Part shown: in pieces, positions 1 to 8,793 of the stretch
Position numbering within the stretch: position 1 is the stretch's first letter
How the letters are laid out: each line of letters begins with the position of its first letter
NCBI GenBank assembly: GCA_964549105.1
Contig: CAZJTZ010000002.1
Location: 124,001-188,000, forward strand
DNA from: Hydrogenedens sp964549105
GTDB lineage: Bacteria; Hydrogenedentota; Hydrogenedentia; Hydrogenedentales; Hydrogenedentaceae
Reading direction: 5' to 3'
Length of the DNA stretch: 64,000 bases
Position numbers and translations under genes: made by a program
Notes under the pieces: model-generated
The model's database searches: none
What the model saw: the letters and a program-made list of their open reading frames with translations, nothing else
What the model was told of the DNA's origin: nothing

Positions 1-266
1 GTACCAATCCACCAGGACCCTTGCGGCAATGCTAAACTCGGCGCCTCTCTTGCAAGAATGTTATCAGCATAAGTGGGTTGATTCAAATATGCCTTACCAA
101 AGGGTCGCCAATTATCCAAACTCCCCTGTTCAAAATCGCTATTAGGGAAAAGCAATTTTGCCTGTTTAGAAAATTTGGGAATCCCTGCCGGCTGAGAATA
201 TAGGAGAGAGGTAGATAAAATTATAAATAAAAAAAAGATAGTCATCACTACTCTAATAATCTTCAT
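1..266 (-). CDS. Secreted protein, N-terminal part only (runs off the window)
   Basis: The reading frame is open from the window edge up to an ATG at 266. An AAGGA lies 7 bases upstream of that ATG; the in-frame ATG at 272 is too close to it to be the start. The product begins with a basic residue stretch and a long hydrophobic segment ending in YSQPAG, a typical Sec signal peptide. It continues into a mature region of the kind 'FPNSDFEQGSLDNW...QGSWWIGT'. Such Asn-x-Asp-Phe-Glu-x-Gly / Gly-x-x-Trp-Ile-Gly-Thr segments occur at the start of carbohydrate-binding or sucrose-like glycosidase modules in planctomycete-type bacteria. That reading is only suggestive, because just 88 residues are visible. 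The gene diverges from the sigma factor. Confidence 0.7.
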   Translation of the reverse strand, partial: MKIIRVVMTIFFLFIILSTSLLYSQPAGIPKFSKQAKLLFPNSDFEQGSLDNWRPFGKAYLNQPTYADNILAREAPSLALPQGSWWIG

Positions 267-385
267 TTTCATTTCCTTATTGTGTATTTCTTTTTAATTA
301 TAAACAATTTTACCTTGATAACTTCACTTATATCTAAACATATTTTAAATAAAGTTAAGAATCAAAATCGTTAATATATTAAACT

Positions 386-414
386 CTGACAATTTTTAGA
401 TTTATTCTTAAAAT
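386..414 (+). promoter_or_regulatory. Candidate sigma-70 promoter of the sigma-factor gene
   Basis: CTGACA at 386-391 and TAAAAT at 409-414 are separated by 17 bases; each hexamer matches its consensus at five of six positions. A second possible -10, TATACT, lies at 418-423. The start codon follows about 70 bases later. This is pattern recognition only. Confidence 0.45.
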
Positions 415-487
415 ATGTATACTATCACCTAATAAAGGTTTTTTGTGTGTATAGTAAATATTAAAATTCCATTGAGGGTAGAACGAG

Positions 488-1336
488 GTGGAAGATAAAG
501 AGTTTTCGCAAAATTTACTCTCCGAAAGAGGATTATGCACTTATATTGCGGAAATATCCAGGATTCCTCTACTCAGTCCTGAGGAAGAGAGAAAGTTGGC
601 TTTTCGTATTCGGAAAGGGGATGCCAATGCAAGAAGGAAATTAATATTAGCCAATTTACGGCTGGTGGTAAGTATTGCTAGAAAATATATGCAATATAGT
701 GTCTCTTTCCGGGACTTGATAGCAGAAGGCAATATTGGACTAATGAGAGCCATTGAGAATTTTGACCCGGACCGTGGGACAAAATTTTCTACTTATGCAA
801 CCTGGTGGATTCGACAGTCTATTACCCGTTCCTTATCTAATCAGAGCCGAACGGTTCGTGTTCCGGTGTACTTAAACGAATCTCTATCAAGGTATCGCAA
901 AGTTTTAGAAGATTACTATACAAAAACAGGACTACAACCTACTTGTGAAGAAGTAGCAAAAATTTTAGGAATAAGTGTGGAGGAAGCCAGGCAACTCCAG
1001 GAAAATTTCCCTTCCATCATGTCCTCTGACATTAAACAGAGTTTAGAAGAGGATGAAGGGTCAAAAATAACTAAAAAAATACAACCTCCTCTTAGAACAA
1101 AAAGTTTTGCGGAAGATGTGCAAAAAGAACAAGATTTAGAATTTCTAATTCAACTTTTATCCGAGAGAGAAGCCCAGGTTATTCGTTATCGTTATGGACT
1201 TGTTGATGGGAAACCGTATACTCTACTTGAAACGAGTAAAATGTTAGGTATTACTCGCGAACGCGTTCGGCAACTTGAACAACTTGCCTTAAAATTTTTA
1301 CAAAAATATGTTGAAGAGCATAAAGACCTTTTTTAA
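488..1336 (+). CDS. RNA polymerase sigma factor, sigma-70 (RpoD/RpoS-like, short)
   Basis: This 282-residue protein has the sigma-70 regions in order. Region 1.2 covers roughly residues 15-45 (TYIAEISRIPLLSPEEE). Region 2 covers about 52-120 and includes LRLVVSIARKY, the core-binding DLIAEGNIGLMRAIENFDP and the -10-reading TYATWWIRQSI. Region 3 follows. Region 4 (about 225-278) carries the helix-turn-helix LGITRERVRQLE. There is no acidic region 1.1 and no long non-conserved insert, so it is either a compact primary factor or a group 2 factor; the window alone does not decide. The start is GTG at 488, with GAGGG nine bases upstream. A good promoter lies about 75 bases before it, and apt follows closely, so the two may be co-transcribed. 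Confidence 0.93.
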   Translation: MEDKEFSQNLLSERGLCTYIAEISRIPLLSPEEERKLAFRIRKGDANARRKLILANLRLVVSIARKYMQYSVSFRDLIAEGNIGLMRAIENFDPDRGTKFSTYATWWIRQSITRSLSNQSRTVRVPVYLNESLSRYRKVLEDYYTKTGLQPTCEEVAKILGISVEEARQLQENFPSIMSSDIKQSLEEDEGSKITKKIQPPLRTKSFAEDVQKEQDLEFLIQLLSEREAQVIRYRYGLVDGKPYTLLETSKMLGITRERVRQLEQLALKFLQKYVEEHKDLF

Positions 1337-1368
1337 CTTTTCTAATGTCAAAAAGGAAGAATAAAACA

Positions 1369-1890
1369 ATGGATTTAAAAAACATTATTCGTAATGTGCC
1401 TGATTTTCCCAAACCAGGAATACAATTTAAAGATATTACAACACTCCTACTAAAACCTGAAGCCTTTCAGTTCACCGTTAATTGCTTTGTAGAACATTAC
1501 AAGTCTATGAATATAGATGCAATTGTAGCGATTGAATCGCGGGGCTTTGTCTTTGGTTCCACTATTGCTTATCTTTTGAAATGTCCCCTGATATTAGCAA
1601 GAAAAAAGGGAAAACTTCCTTACGAGAAAATTTCTGAAAGTTTTGCCCTGGAATATGGTTGGGATACAATAGAAATGCACAACGACGCACTGAAAGAAGG
1701 GCAACATGTTGCTATTATTGATGACCTGCTTGCTACTGGAGGCACAGTTTCGGCTGTAAAAAAATTGGTAGAACGACTGAAAGCCATTCCTATGGAGGCA
1801 GGTTTTGTTATTGAACTTTCTCCCTTAAAAGGTAGAGAATTTCTTGCTCCTCTTCCTATCTTCTCCTTGGCCCAGTTCGAAGACGCATAA
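1369..1890 (+). CDS. apt: Adenine phosphoribosyltransferase
   Basis: The enzyme converts adenine and PRPP to AMP in cytoplasmic purine salvage. The 173-residue product has the standard family layout. It opens with the conserved N-terminal stretch 'IRNVPDFPKPGIQFKDIT'. The PRPP-binding loop HVAIIDDLLATGGT lies near residues 113-126, and the ESRGFVFG segment lies upstream of it. The frame is open from an earlier ATG at 1345. I chose ATG 1369 because AAGGAAG sits 9 bases upstream and the protein then begins exactly where family members begin. It lies 32 bases after the sigma-factor gene, so co-transcription is likely. The short C-terminus (…AQFEDA) is normal. Confidence 0.95.
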   Translation: MDLKNIIRNVPDFPKPGIQFKDITTLLLKPEAFQFTVNCFVEHYKSMNIDAIVAIESRGFVFGSTIAYLLKCPLILARKKGKLPYEKISESFALEYGWDTIEMHNDALKEGQHVAIIDDLLATGGTVSAVKKLVERLKAIPMEAGFVIELSPLKGREFLAPLPIFSLAQFEDA

Positions 1891-1997
1891 GCCTTTCCCA
1901 AAAATAAAATACTCTACATGTAAATTTGTTATAATTATATTCCCGATGTATTTCCCTTTTTATAAGCACTAAACAAATGATATAGGAGTTTTTTTGC

Positions 1998-2840
1998 ATG
2001 TCAGAGTTTCAAAACTTTTTGCCAGGAACAGAAATAGAGATAGTCAATCCAGATATTGAGTTAGGCAAGATAAAACATATCCTTTTCGATTTTGATGGGA
2101 CCATTAGTTTGCTTCGTGAGGGTTGGCAAAATATCATGGGACCTATGTGTGTGGAGATGATTTGTGGAGACCATGAGCCGACCCCTGAAATTGAAAAAGA
2201 AGTTGCAGAAATGATTGAGGAAACAACAGGCATTCAAACTATTTTCCAGATGCAAAGGCTGGTGGAAATGGTTCGTGCACATGGTCTGGTGCCAGAAGAT
2301 AAAATTTTAGATGAATGGGGATACAAAGCGATATACAATGAGCGTCTACTTATACCTGTCCGGGAACGAATAAGAAAATTGCAAAATGGAGAATTAACAT
2401 TGGAACAAGTGACCGTTCGCAATGTCTTTCCTTTTCTGGAGGAATTAAAGAAGAGAGGCGTGATAATGTATGTATTTAGTGGAACAGATAGGGAAGATGT
2501 TCGATATGAAGCCAGTGTGTTGGGAGCAGATAAATATTTTGAAGAGATTTGGGGTGCGATTCCGAGTATAGAAGAATATTCAAAAGAAAAAGTTATTCGA
2601 GAGATAATATCAGCACACAAACTTCACGGACCGGAAGTTATGGCTGTGGGAGATGGACCTGTAGAACTTCGTAATGTGAAGGAACAGGGTGGCATTGCCC
2701 TGGGTATAGCTTCCGACGAGAAAAAAGGATACGGCTGGGATTTACATAAAAGAAATAGATTGTTTCGCTCGGGTGCAGATATTATCATTCCTGATTACAG
2801 TGAATACGATAAACTTGTCAAATTCCTTTTTTGTGAATAA
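1998..2840 (+). CDS. HAD-superfamily hydrolase (phosphatase-like)
   Basis: This 280-residue cytoplasmic protein shows the HAD catalytic motifs. Motif I is DFDGT at residues 31-35 (nucleophile and acid/base aspartates). Motif II is the FSGTDRED segment. A lysine near EKVIRE is the candidate for motif III, and GDGPVE serves as motif IV. The helical insert between motifs I and II (about residues 40-150) is a C1-type cap, as in phosphoglycolate phosphatase and related enzymes. The substrate cannot be read from the sequence. No neighbour points to a pathway, and the gene is followed by a 0.9-kb gap, so it probably ends its transcription unit. Confidence 0.85.
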   Translation: MSEFQNFLPGTEIEIVNPDIELGKIKHILFDFDGTISLLREGWQNIMGPMCVEMICGDHEPTPEIEKEVAEMIEETTGIQTIFQMQRLVEMVRAHGLVPEDKILDEWGYKAIYNERLLIPVRERIRKLQNGELTLEQVTVRNVFPFLEELKKRGVIMYVFSGTDREDVRYEASVLGADKYFEEIWGAIPSIEEYSKEKVIREIISAHKLHGPEVMAVGDGPVELRNVKEQGGIALGIASDEKKGYGWDLHKRNRLFRSGADIIIPDYSEYDKLVKFLFCE

Positions 2841-3103
2841 CCTCGAGTAAAAGTTGTTATATTTGTTAGTCCATATAGGAACATCACTACTGTCCGATAA
2901 AAGTTTAACACCTAACTTCCCACAAATTAAGTAATATATAGAGAAATCTGAAGAATGTATTTTAGATATTACGACAATTTAACATAGAAGAGTAGTAAAA
3001 CTTTTTATTTATTTTTTAAAAGAACTGGGTACTAATAGACTTTCTCTCCTGGCAGAAGGGGAAGTCCTTATAGGGGGTATTAAATTTACTTTGTTAAAAG
3101 AAA

Positions 3104-3151
3104 AAACCCCTCCGTCGCTAACGCGACACCTCCCCTTTGCAAGGTGAGGAG
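3104..3151. repeat. REP-like hairpin element
   Basis: GTCGC (3114-3118) and GCGAC (3123-3127) form a stem around TAAC. They are flanked by CCCCTCC and ACCTCCCC. A second stem, CTCCCCTT with AAGGTGAG, has one mismatch. GC-rich, palindromic and surrounded by AT-rich DNA, it resembles dispersed repetitive extragenic palindromes. Copy number in this genome cannot be seen from one window. Confidence 0.55.
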
Positions 3152-3374
3152 TTTTTGGTTTTTCTTTTATGTTGAGTTGAACTGTATTCAAGAATATTTT
3201 TTATATAAAACTATGTTAAGGTTTGTAGGGTATAGCAGTATATAGGGATGTCGTTATACCTTTTAAAATTTTGCCTGAGTGGCAACTCCCCTTTAAAAAC
3301 CTCTTACGAGTTGTCCTCTTATACAGACAATACTCTTTTCTATCGTTACCTTGCTAAAAGGGTAATAAAAAGAA

Positions 3375-3391
3375 GGCGTATGCAATACGCC
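3375..3391. repeat. Short palindromic repeat (GGCGTAT-gca-ATACGCC)
   Basis: A perfect 7-bp inverted repeat with a three-base loop is followed by CCTAC. It resembles the family of dispersed palindromes of the form 'GTAGGGGCG…CGCCCCTAC' found between genes in many bacteria. A related element appears at 19929-19956. Confidence 0.5.
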
Positions 3392-3771
3392 CCTACAAAA
3401 TGCAATCATGTTGAACATATCACTTGCAATGATAATGAATTGAACAGTTATACATTAATTATTTTCGATTAAACACCGACAAAAACACAGACAAGAATGT
3501 CTATGCTACTAAATTCAAAAAAATGTCAAAATTCTTTTTGTGTTCTTTGCGGTAAAAGTCTTGCCAGACGGGCATGGTTTAACTTCTATAATAAATTCAA
3601 TAGAAGTAGTAATTTATCTCTTATCAATCAAGTAATAAGAATTTTATCGCCAAGGTTGCCAGTCTTGCCAGATGGGTATTTATATATATAATGAAGAAAC
3701 CTTTGAACAATATTCATCATCATATTACTTAATTTATGGGAAGGTAGGGAGTAATCTTTTCTACTCATTTT

Positions 3772-5478
3772 TTAGCGGGTACCTATGCCTTCCTTCTTCT
3801 TCATAATATTCAGAACCTTTCTGGCATTTATCGTATTGGGGTCTATTTTACATGCTTTCAAAGCGTATTCTTCTGCCATTTTATAATTGCCCAATTCAAG
3901 GTATAGCACAGCAATATTCGTCAATATCTCCGGGTCATTTTTTTCTAATTCAAGAGACTTATTGTAATAAAATAGAGCCTCCGGATACCTTCCCAGAGAT
4001 TGGTATGCAAAAGCCAAATCGTTATATGGTCCTGCTCGTAGAGGATAGACCTCAATTGCTTTTTGTAGGCATGAAATAGATTCGGCAAAACGATTTTGTA
4101 ATATTAAAGAATAACCAAGATTGCATAGAGCCACATAATTGTCGGGTTCATAACGGAGAGTATTTCTAAAGAGTCTTTCACTATTCCCCCATAATCGAGC
4201 ATAACTGAAAGAAAGAAAACCATATACCAGAATAATGCAAATAACGAGCAAATAAAGGGATTTTTTTAAGTTCACACGCGGTTTTGATAACAGGAGGCAT
4301 ATAAAAAGGCTCAACCCAATATGTGCCGGATAGGTAAAACGGTCTGCTATAAGATGATGACCAAAGGGTATGAAACCAATAACAGGTAAGAGTGGAATCA
4401 GAAATATAAAAAGGGAACCAATACTTTTTTTACTATCCTTTGTAGACAAAAGCCAGAATGCAGATGTAATTAGTAGAATAAACAATGAAAAGATAAGAAT
4501 ATCTCTTCTCTCATATACAGGTATACCCTGTGTCCAGCCAAAGAAAGGAAAATATTCTATTCCATAAGGAACATGTAAATCTATGGGGAGAAAACTCAGT
4601 AAGAAATATAAATTGCTTGCCACTATAATTCTCGAAATTTTTTCAAAAAATGGCAAGGAAATGGGGATTATAGCCTCCTGTTCTGCATGTAGCGTAATCA
4701 ATCCAAGTAAAAGGGATATTACAAAAAAAGGGATATAAGAAAAAATTTTCTGGATGAGATTTATCCTTTTTCTGTCACCTTTATCTGCACTTAAAAAGAA
4801 AAAGTCTAGTACAGGTAAACATAAAGGGAATGCAATACTTACAGGCTTCGACATGGCAGCGAAAGCAAAAAAAAGGAGAGATAATAAGTAATCCCCCCTT
4901 TTATGTGTCTGAGCCCAATCTATATATTTTAATAACATGAGCAAGAAAAAAAGGGTAGACAATAAATCTTTTCTACTTGCAATCCATGCCACAGGTTCTA
5001 CACGCAACGGATGAATGGCAAAGATGCACACGGCTAAAAATTGTATGAACCCGTCTCCTGTAAGCCTGCGAAGAAATCTCCAAAGAAGTATGGAATTAAG
5101 GATATGGAATAACAGATTTAAGGTGTGATGTCCCCCCGCATTGTTTCCAAAGAGATGTGTATCTATTCTATGTGATATTTTTGTGATAGGAGCCCAAAAG
5201 CCGTCATCTGTGGATGTTATTGCCCAGGATAAAAATTGAAAAGACCAGACATTTCCACGGTTCACCTTTCCTGATGTATAGGTAACATCGTCATAATGGA
5301 TAAAGCCAAAACGAATCACCTGCCCAAATACAATAACGATGAGACCTACAAGTAATATATTCCATACAAGAGAGGAACAACGAGGTTTGGAGAGAACTAC
5401 TTTAAATTTTGATAATATTCTTTCTTCTTTCTTATGTGAGGCCGGGTTATAAGGATTACAATCACAGCCCTGACTCAT
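3772..5478 (-). CDS. TMTC-like multi-pass membrane protein with C-terminal TPRs (putative GT-C glycosyltransferase)
   Basis: The 568-residue protein has about ten hydrophobic segments (residues ~35-415), then a soluble tail of three to four TPR units (about 430-555; ALCNLGYSLILQNRF, AYNDLAFAYQSLGRY, ILTNIAVLYLELGNY). The first extracytoplasmic loop begins FIHYDDVTY, the acidic motif position of GT-C glycosyltransferases. HPLRVEPVAWIASRKDLLST is typical of bacterial relatives of TMTC O-mannosyltransferases. Target and donor are unknown. The frame opens upstream at 5514, but the ATG at 5478 overlaps the stop of the upstream EIIA gene as ATGA, indicating translational coupling. A second protein of similar plan is at 20162. 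Confidence 0.8.
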   Translation of the reverse strand: MSQGCDCNPYNPASHKKEERILSKFKVVLSKPRCSSLVWNILLVGLIVIVFGQVIRFGFIHYDDVTYTSGKVNRGNVWSFQFLSWAITSTDDGFWAPITKISHRIDTHLFGNNAGGHHTLNLLFHILNSILLWRFLRRLTGDGFIQFLAVCIFAIHPLRVEPVAWIASRKDLLSTLFFLLMLLKYIDWAQTHKRGDYLLSLLFFAFAAMSKPVSIAFPLCLPVLDFFFLSADKGDRKRINLIQKIFSYIPFFVISLLLGLITLHAEQEAIIPISLPFFEKISRIIVASNLYFLLSFLPIDLHVPYGIEYFPFFGWTQGIPVYERRDILIFSLFILLITSAFWLLSTKDSKKSIGSLFIFLIPLLPVIGFIPFGHHLIADRFTYPAHIGLSLFICLLLSKPRVNLKKSLYLLVICIILVYGFLSFSYARLWGNSERLFRNTLRYEPDNYVALCNLGYSLILQNRFAESISCLQKAIEVYPLRAGPYNDLAFAYQSLGRYPEALFYYNKSLELEKNDPEILTNIAVLYLELGNYKMAEEYALKACKIDPNTINARKVLNIMKKKEGIGTR

Positions 5479-5972
5479 AGATTTTGCGTGTCCTGGTGAA
5501 GATATTCCTCCCACAACTTCAAGAAAGTATGGTATAACTCTTCTTCGTTTTTTGCTTTAGCCAGTGTATCAATTTTTCCATCTGTATCCAGAAAAGAGCC
5601 AAGTTCTGCCATAATTTTAAGATATTCATTGCCACTGTCTTGTGGTGCTATAATGAACACAAAAACACGACTTGCTTTCCTATCCAGGGATTTACAGGCA
5701 ATTCCTTCGGGAGACACGAGTATCCCTATTATGAAATCCGAGATATAGGGTATCCGACAATGTGGCAAAGCAAGTCCACGAGTGATAGCCGTGCTTCCTA
5801 ACATTTCTCTTGCACATAAAGCATCATATATTACAGGCTTTAATTGAGTTAGGTCTTTATTTGTAGACGAAACCAGATTAGAGATTTCTTCCAGGACAGA
5901 AGTCATCGTAGAAGCCTCTCTACAAAAACGGACCGTCTTTGGGGTTATGTATTTTAATAAGTCTATTGGCAT
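5475..5972 (-). CDS. PTS fructose/nitrogen-type EIIA domain protein (PtsN-like)
   Basis: The 165-residue protein is a single EIIA-Fru/Ntr domain. The phosphorylatable histidine is His71 in the motif ALPHCRI. The characteristic flanks TAITRGLALPH and VFVFIIAPQDS…YLKIMAELGSFL are present. EIIA domains of this class accept phosphate from HPr. When not fused to transporter domains they usually regulate other proteins rather than carry sugar. No EIIB/EIIC genes are nearby. The downstream membrane/TPR gene begins within this gene's stop codon. No clear Shine-Dalgarno sequence precedes the ATG at 5972; the upstream DNA is very T-rich in the sense direction. Confidence 0.88.
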   Translation of the reverse strand: MPIDLLKYITPKTVRFCREASTMTSVLEEISNLVSSTNKDLTQLKPVIYDALCAREMLGSTAITRGLALPHCRIPYISDFIIGILVSPEGIACKSLDRKASRVFVFIIAPQDSGNEYLKIMAELGSFLDTDGKIDTLAKAKNEEELYHTFLKLWEEYLHQDTQNL

Positions 5973-6128
5973 AAATAAAAAAATGATGGTAATTAAGTTG
6001 TTATTTTTATGCTTATTTTCGAATATAAGTTCCTACCATCAATTCCTTTGCTTATATAATAACAATTTTCAAAAAAATATTTTAATGAAAATCAATTAAT
6101 ATAAGAATTTACAAGAAAACGACTAAAG

Positions 6129-6157
6129 TTTTCAACAAATTCTGCCGATTATATAAT
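6129..6157 (+). promoter_or_regulatory. Candidate promoter of the small orphan gene
   Basis: A perfect TATAAT lies at 6152-6157. A TTTTCA at 6129-6134 (four of six consensus positions) is 17 bases upstream. The ATG at 6192 follows 35 bases later. Confidence 0.4.
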
Positions 6158-6191
6158 TGAAGAATATGAAGAAAACTCAAGGATGAGGCTT

Positions 6192-6596
6192 ATGAACATT
6201 ATACTGGAAAACATAGCGACAGGGATGGTTAAGCCGGTGAACGGGTTGTCCGGGTTCGAACGGAAGAAAGAGGCAGCCATTGTTCTACACACAGAAAATG
6301 CATCAGTAGAACAAAATGAGGGTGAGATACCGTTAGGTGTAGGAAATGTCTCCATTATACCTACAGGTTCTATCTTTGTGCCGCGTGAATTGTTTATGCC
6401 TCAACAAGTAGAGCCATTACAGATGGAAGTTACCCCACAGAACAGTCAAGATTTAATACCTCAACAAGTAGATAATATGGCTTCACATTACCAGGCACAA
6501 AAGAGTACCGTTGTAGTGGAAGAAAATACCAATTCCGAAAATAACGCTTCAACGGAACATGACGGGGAAGTTCCCAAGATTGATGTAACGGCTTAA
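6192..6596 (+). CDS. Small acidic protein of unknown function
   Basis: I do not recognise this 134-residue protein. The frame opens at 6183, but GATGAGG just upstream of ATG 6192 fixes the start there. It has no membrane segment or signal peptide. An N-terminal amphipathic part (~residues 1-35) precedes an imperfect internal repeat: PQQVEPLQ and PQQVDNMA, encoded by a duplicated CCTCAACAAGTAGA at about 6409 and 6459. The tail is acidic and rich in Asn and Glu. The gene has its own promoter-like sequence and an intrinsic terminator. It stands alone, convergent to the phage-type terminase gene. The discrete transcription unit supports it being a real gene; nothing in the sequence gives its function. 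Confidence 0.6.
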   Translation: MNIILENIATGMVKPVNGLSGFERKKEAAIVLHTENASVEQNEGEIPLGVGNVSIIPTGSIFVPRELFMPQQVEPLQMEVTPQNSQDLIPQQVDNMASHYQAQKSTVVVEENTNSENNASTEHDGEVPKIDVTA

Positions 6597-6600
6597 AATA

Positions 6601-6643
6601 TCCCTGAAATATTCGAAAAGGTATGAATATTGAGGGATTTTTT
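6601..6643 (+). terminator. Rho-independent terminator after the small orphan gene
   Basis: TCCCT…AATATTC (6601-6614) pairs with GAATATT…AGGGA (6625-6637), leaving a ten-base loop and a small internal bulge. Six T residues follow directly, then GTTTT. It lies five bases after the stop codon of the gene ending at 6596. Confidence 0.8.
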
Positions 6644-6781
6644 GTTTTAACTCCTAACTTTCTACGAATCAAGTACTGGGCATACTGTCTATTAAAATCT
6701 ATTTATTCAATAAAGGGGGAAATACCATTTTTCAAATGTTTAGTTTATTCTAAAGATATAGTAATAATATTAGGGATGATA

Positions 6782-8203
6782 TTAAAACACGCGGACACGG
6801 GGCATGAGTTTTATTGAGGGCACAGTTTTTTCATGGGTATCCAGATAGCAGGCAAGAATGGCACAACGGTCTGCATCAATGATATGGTCATTTCCCTTGG
6901 AGTAGAGGCATTGTCCCTGAGCGTTAATCAGGTAAGTATGGTTTGCATATTGTTGCTCTCGTTCGGAACTTCGTGGAAACACGAGGGTATGCTCTGCCAG
7001 ACGCCGTTGTAGCAGTTCGGTCATCCATTCTTTTGTTCGCCGTCGCTGGACAGTGCCGTTTGCTAATTGCCCCGTTTCTATCATTGCACCAAATTCGAAC
7101 GCATGAACCCGATGTTGCCAATCTATGCCCAGTGCCATTAGTTGATGGGCAACTGCCCGACCGCTATTGCCACAATCAATCCCAATTTTCTGGAAATGGT
7201 AATTTCTGTCCAATTCTTGAATGACGATTTGTTGTTGGGCATAGTTTACATTCTCCAGATGAACACGAAGCATACATATAAAATGGGGTGGCTCATTCTT
7301 GTAAACGATGAATTCAGACGGGTCATGAGCAAAGCCGAGGTCGCAACCCAGATAATATGCACCTGCTTCGATAGGTTCAGGGAAATCTATATTCGTTTGA
7401 GAGCCTTTCAGGCGAATTTCGTATGTGTGAAGGCTATCGTCAACGCATATCAGGTAATCGTCTAAATTAAAAACGGCGTTCATGGGTTCGCCATGCAATC
7501 CCAGAACACGGTGTATATAGCCCGGGCTATCCCGCCCACCATATAGCAGAGCCAATTCTTCATCCTTCTCTTTTGTAAATTCTGGATTGCAATAACTTTG
7601 CCAGTGGTATTGTTCTGCATCAGGGAGGAAGGTCATTCGATAAAAGGTATTTCGCAAACCATTGGGAACGCCATAGACCCATCGCCGACCCCCACCGTTC
7701 AATGCCTGATACAGTTCGCCCCAACTTGTTTCGGTCATTTCCTGGGCTTCATCTATAATTTGCCAATCTACATGTAGTCCTTGAAAATTGATTCCGCGGG
7801 GTCCTGCAATTCGTCCCCAGAGAATAAAACCATTGTTAAAGCGGATGAAATAGGAAGGGGAACGACGAAGTTCTGCAATGCTGCCTGCAAATTCCGGTGT
7901 CGTTTCAAAACGCCGAACAAGCCGATTCATTACGGGGAAAAGATGATTCTCACATTGGGTCGCTACCAGAACAGACTTGCCCGGACTGTTTACCATCGAC
8001 CAGCAGACGATAATTTCTATCTCAGTCGTTTTTCCAACATCGCGTCCGTCACAATGAACCTTACGCAATGCTTGCGATTCCAGAGACGCACGCTGATAAT
8101 CCCGGACATACCACGGATTTCCCTCTGCGTCTTTGAAAAAACGATATGCAAAAAGTTCACGTCTCTGTAATAAATGAATTAGTGTAGTTTTTAAATTAGC
8201 CAT
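6782..8203 (-). CDS. Phage-type terminase large subunit
   Basis: The 473-residue protein has the two-domain plan of a phage DNA-packaging motor. The N-terminal ATPase carries a degenerate Walker A, GRDVGKT, at residues 53-59. Walker B with the catalytic carboxylate is IIDEAQ at 149-154. The C-terminal RNase H-like nuclease has acidic residues in GCDLGFAHDP (Asp288), IGIDCGNSG (Asp343) and IIDADR (Asp443/Asp445). The length is normal and no frameshift is visible, so the protein could be active. No portal, capsid, tail or integrase gene is in the window. Its only companions are the 3D-domain lipoprotein and a helical protein upstream on the same strand. Its base composition is richer in GC than that of the restriction genes beyond them. 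Confidence 0.87.
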   Translation of the reverse strand: MANLKTTLIHLLQRRELFAYRFFKDAEGNPWYVRDYQRASLESQALRKVHCDGRDVGKTTEIEIIVCWSMVNSPGKSVLVATQCENHLFPVMNRLVRRFETTPEFAGSIAELRRSPSYFIRFNNGFILWGRIAGPRGINFQGLHVDWQIIDEAQEMTETSWGELYQALNGGGRRWVYGVPNGLRNTFYRMTFLPDAEQYHWQSYCNPEFTKEKDEELALLYGGRDSPGYIHRVLGLHGEPMNAVFNLDDYLICVDDSLHTYEIRLKGSQTNIDFPEPIEAGAYYLGCDLGFAHDPSEFIVYKNEPPHFICMLRVHLENVNYAQQQIVIQELDRNYHFQKIGIDCGNSGRAVAHQLMALGIDWQHRVHAFEFGAMIETGQLANGTVQRRRTKEWMTELLQRRLAEHTLVFPRSSEREQQYANHTYLINAQGQCLYSKGNDHIIDADRCAILACYLDTHEKTVPSIKLMPRVRVF

Positions 8204-8268
8204 TGTATTGCTTTTGATTAATGAGAGTATAAAAGGAATGTGAAAATTTGATTAATGTAGTAGAATCG

Positions 8269-8730
8269 CTATTTTCCAGGGGGATACCATACCTCTACTT
8301 TTTTTATCTGTTTTCCCCAGCGTAGAGCGTCTTTGTGTTTTTTGAAGAACAAATCAATGCAGTTTCCTTTTGTGGCACTACCACGGTCTTCTACTCTGCC
8401 ATAGCCATATCCCGGAACATATATGACCGTACCAAAGGGGAAACGGCTTGTGTCTGCTGCTATAGTCCCTTTCTTTGCCTTAACACCGCTGGCGGTCATG
8501 CCGACCTTTTTGGGTTTTCCTTTGTTGGGTCCATGAGCAATCACAGGACGAAAATACCAGTTCCTTTTCCAATTACAGCATTTTCCACAGGGGCAATATC
8601 CGCGCGTTTCCATCGTTAAAATTTCGGAGCGACTTCCCGCTTTGGGTTTAAACCTTGTAGATGTAGTTGCACAACCTGCAGAGATAAACAGAATGATAGA
8701 TAAAAGAATAAACCAGTGCTTATTACGCAT
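8269..8730 (-). CDS. 3D-domain lipoprotein (double-psi beta-barrel, MltA/RlpA-like fold)
   Basis: From ATG 8730 (AGGAG ten bases upstream; the frame opens at 8739, only one base after the AGGAG) the product has 153 residues. It begins with a lipoprotein signal whose lipobox ISAGC places the acylated cysteine at residue 20. The mature part is a 3D domain, named for its three aspartates: IAADTSRFPFGT, VEDRG and CIDLFF. This domain is found in murein lytic transglycosylases and cell-wall-acting phage or spore proteins. A Cys-rich insert, YCPCGKCCNW, precedes it, as in many small 3D proteins. A role in peptidoglycan binding or cleavage at the envelope is inferred. It sits 65 bases upstream of the terminase gene on the same strand. 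Confidence 0.85.
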   Translation of the reverse strand: MRNKHWFILLSIILFISAGCATTSTRFKPKAGSRSEILTMETRGYCPCGKCCNWKRNWYFRPVIAHGPNKGKPKKVGMTASGVKAKKGTIAADTSRFPFGTVIYVPGYGYGRVEDRGSATKGNCIDLFFKKHKDALRWGKQIKKVEVWYPPGK

Positions 8731-8793
8731 TATAGTCATGCTCCTTTATTGCTGAAATTGTTCCTTACTATTCTATCAAAAATAGTTTAAGGA

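Larger units (their letters stand above)
2841..3771. other. Gene-poor gap containing palindromic repeats
   Basis: About 930 bases hold no convincing gene. The short open frames here lack ribosome sites and have unlikely compositions. The region contains hairpin elements (see the separate entries at 3104-3151 and 3375-3391). It also has a 19-base direct repeat with two mismatches at 3557-3575 and 3661-3679, each containing TTGCCAGA. It looks like a place where dispersed intergenic repeats have collected. On the + strand, GAGTA/TACTC followed by ATTTTTT near 3749-3773 could act as a weak terminator. Confidence 0.6.

Noticed and set aside
3009..3691. Three small frames in the 2.8-3.8 kb gap
   Set aside because: They are built from palindromic repeat DNA or have no ribosome sites, with unlikely amino-acid composition.
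6235..6275. GGTTCGAAC-like T-arm sequence suggesting a tRNA
   Set aside because: No acceptor, D or anticodon arms flank it, and it lies inside the small unknown gene.
7781..8170. 129-codon + strand frame inside the terminase gene
   Set aside because: It is the opposite strand of the Walker A/B coding region; the sense protein has clear catalytic motifs.
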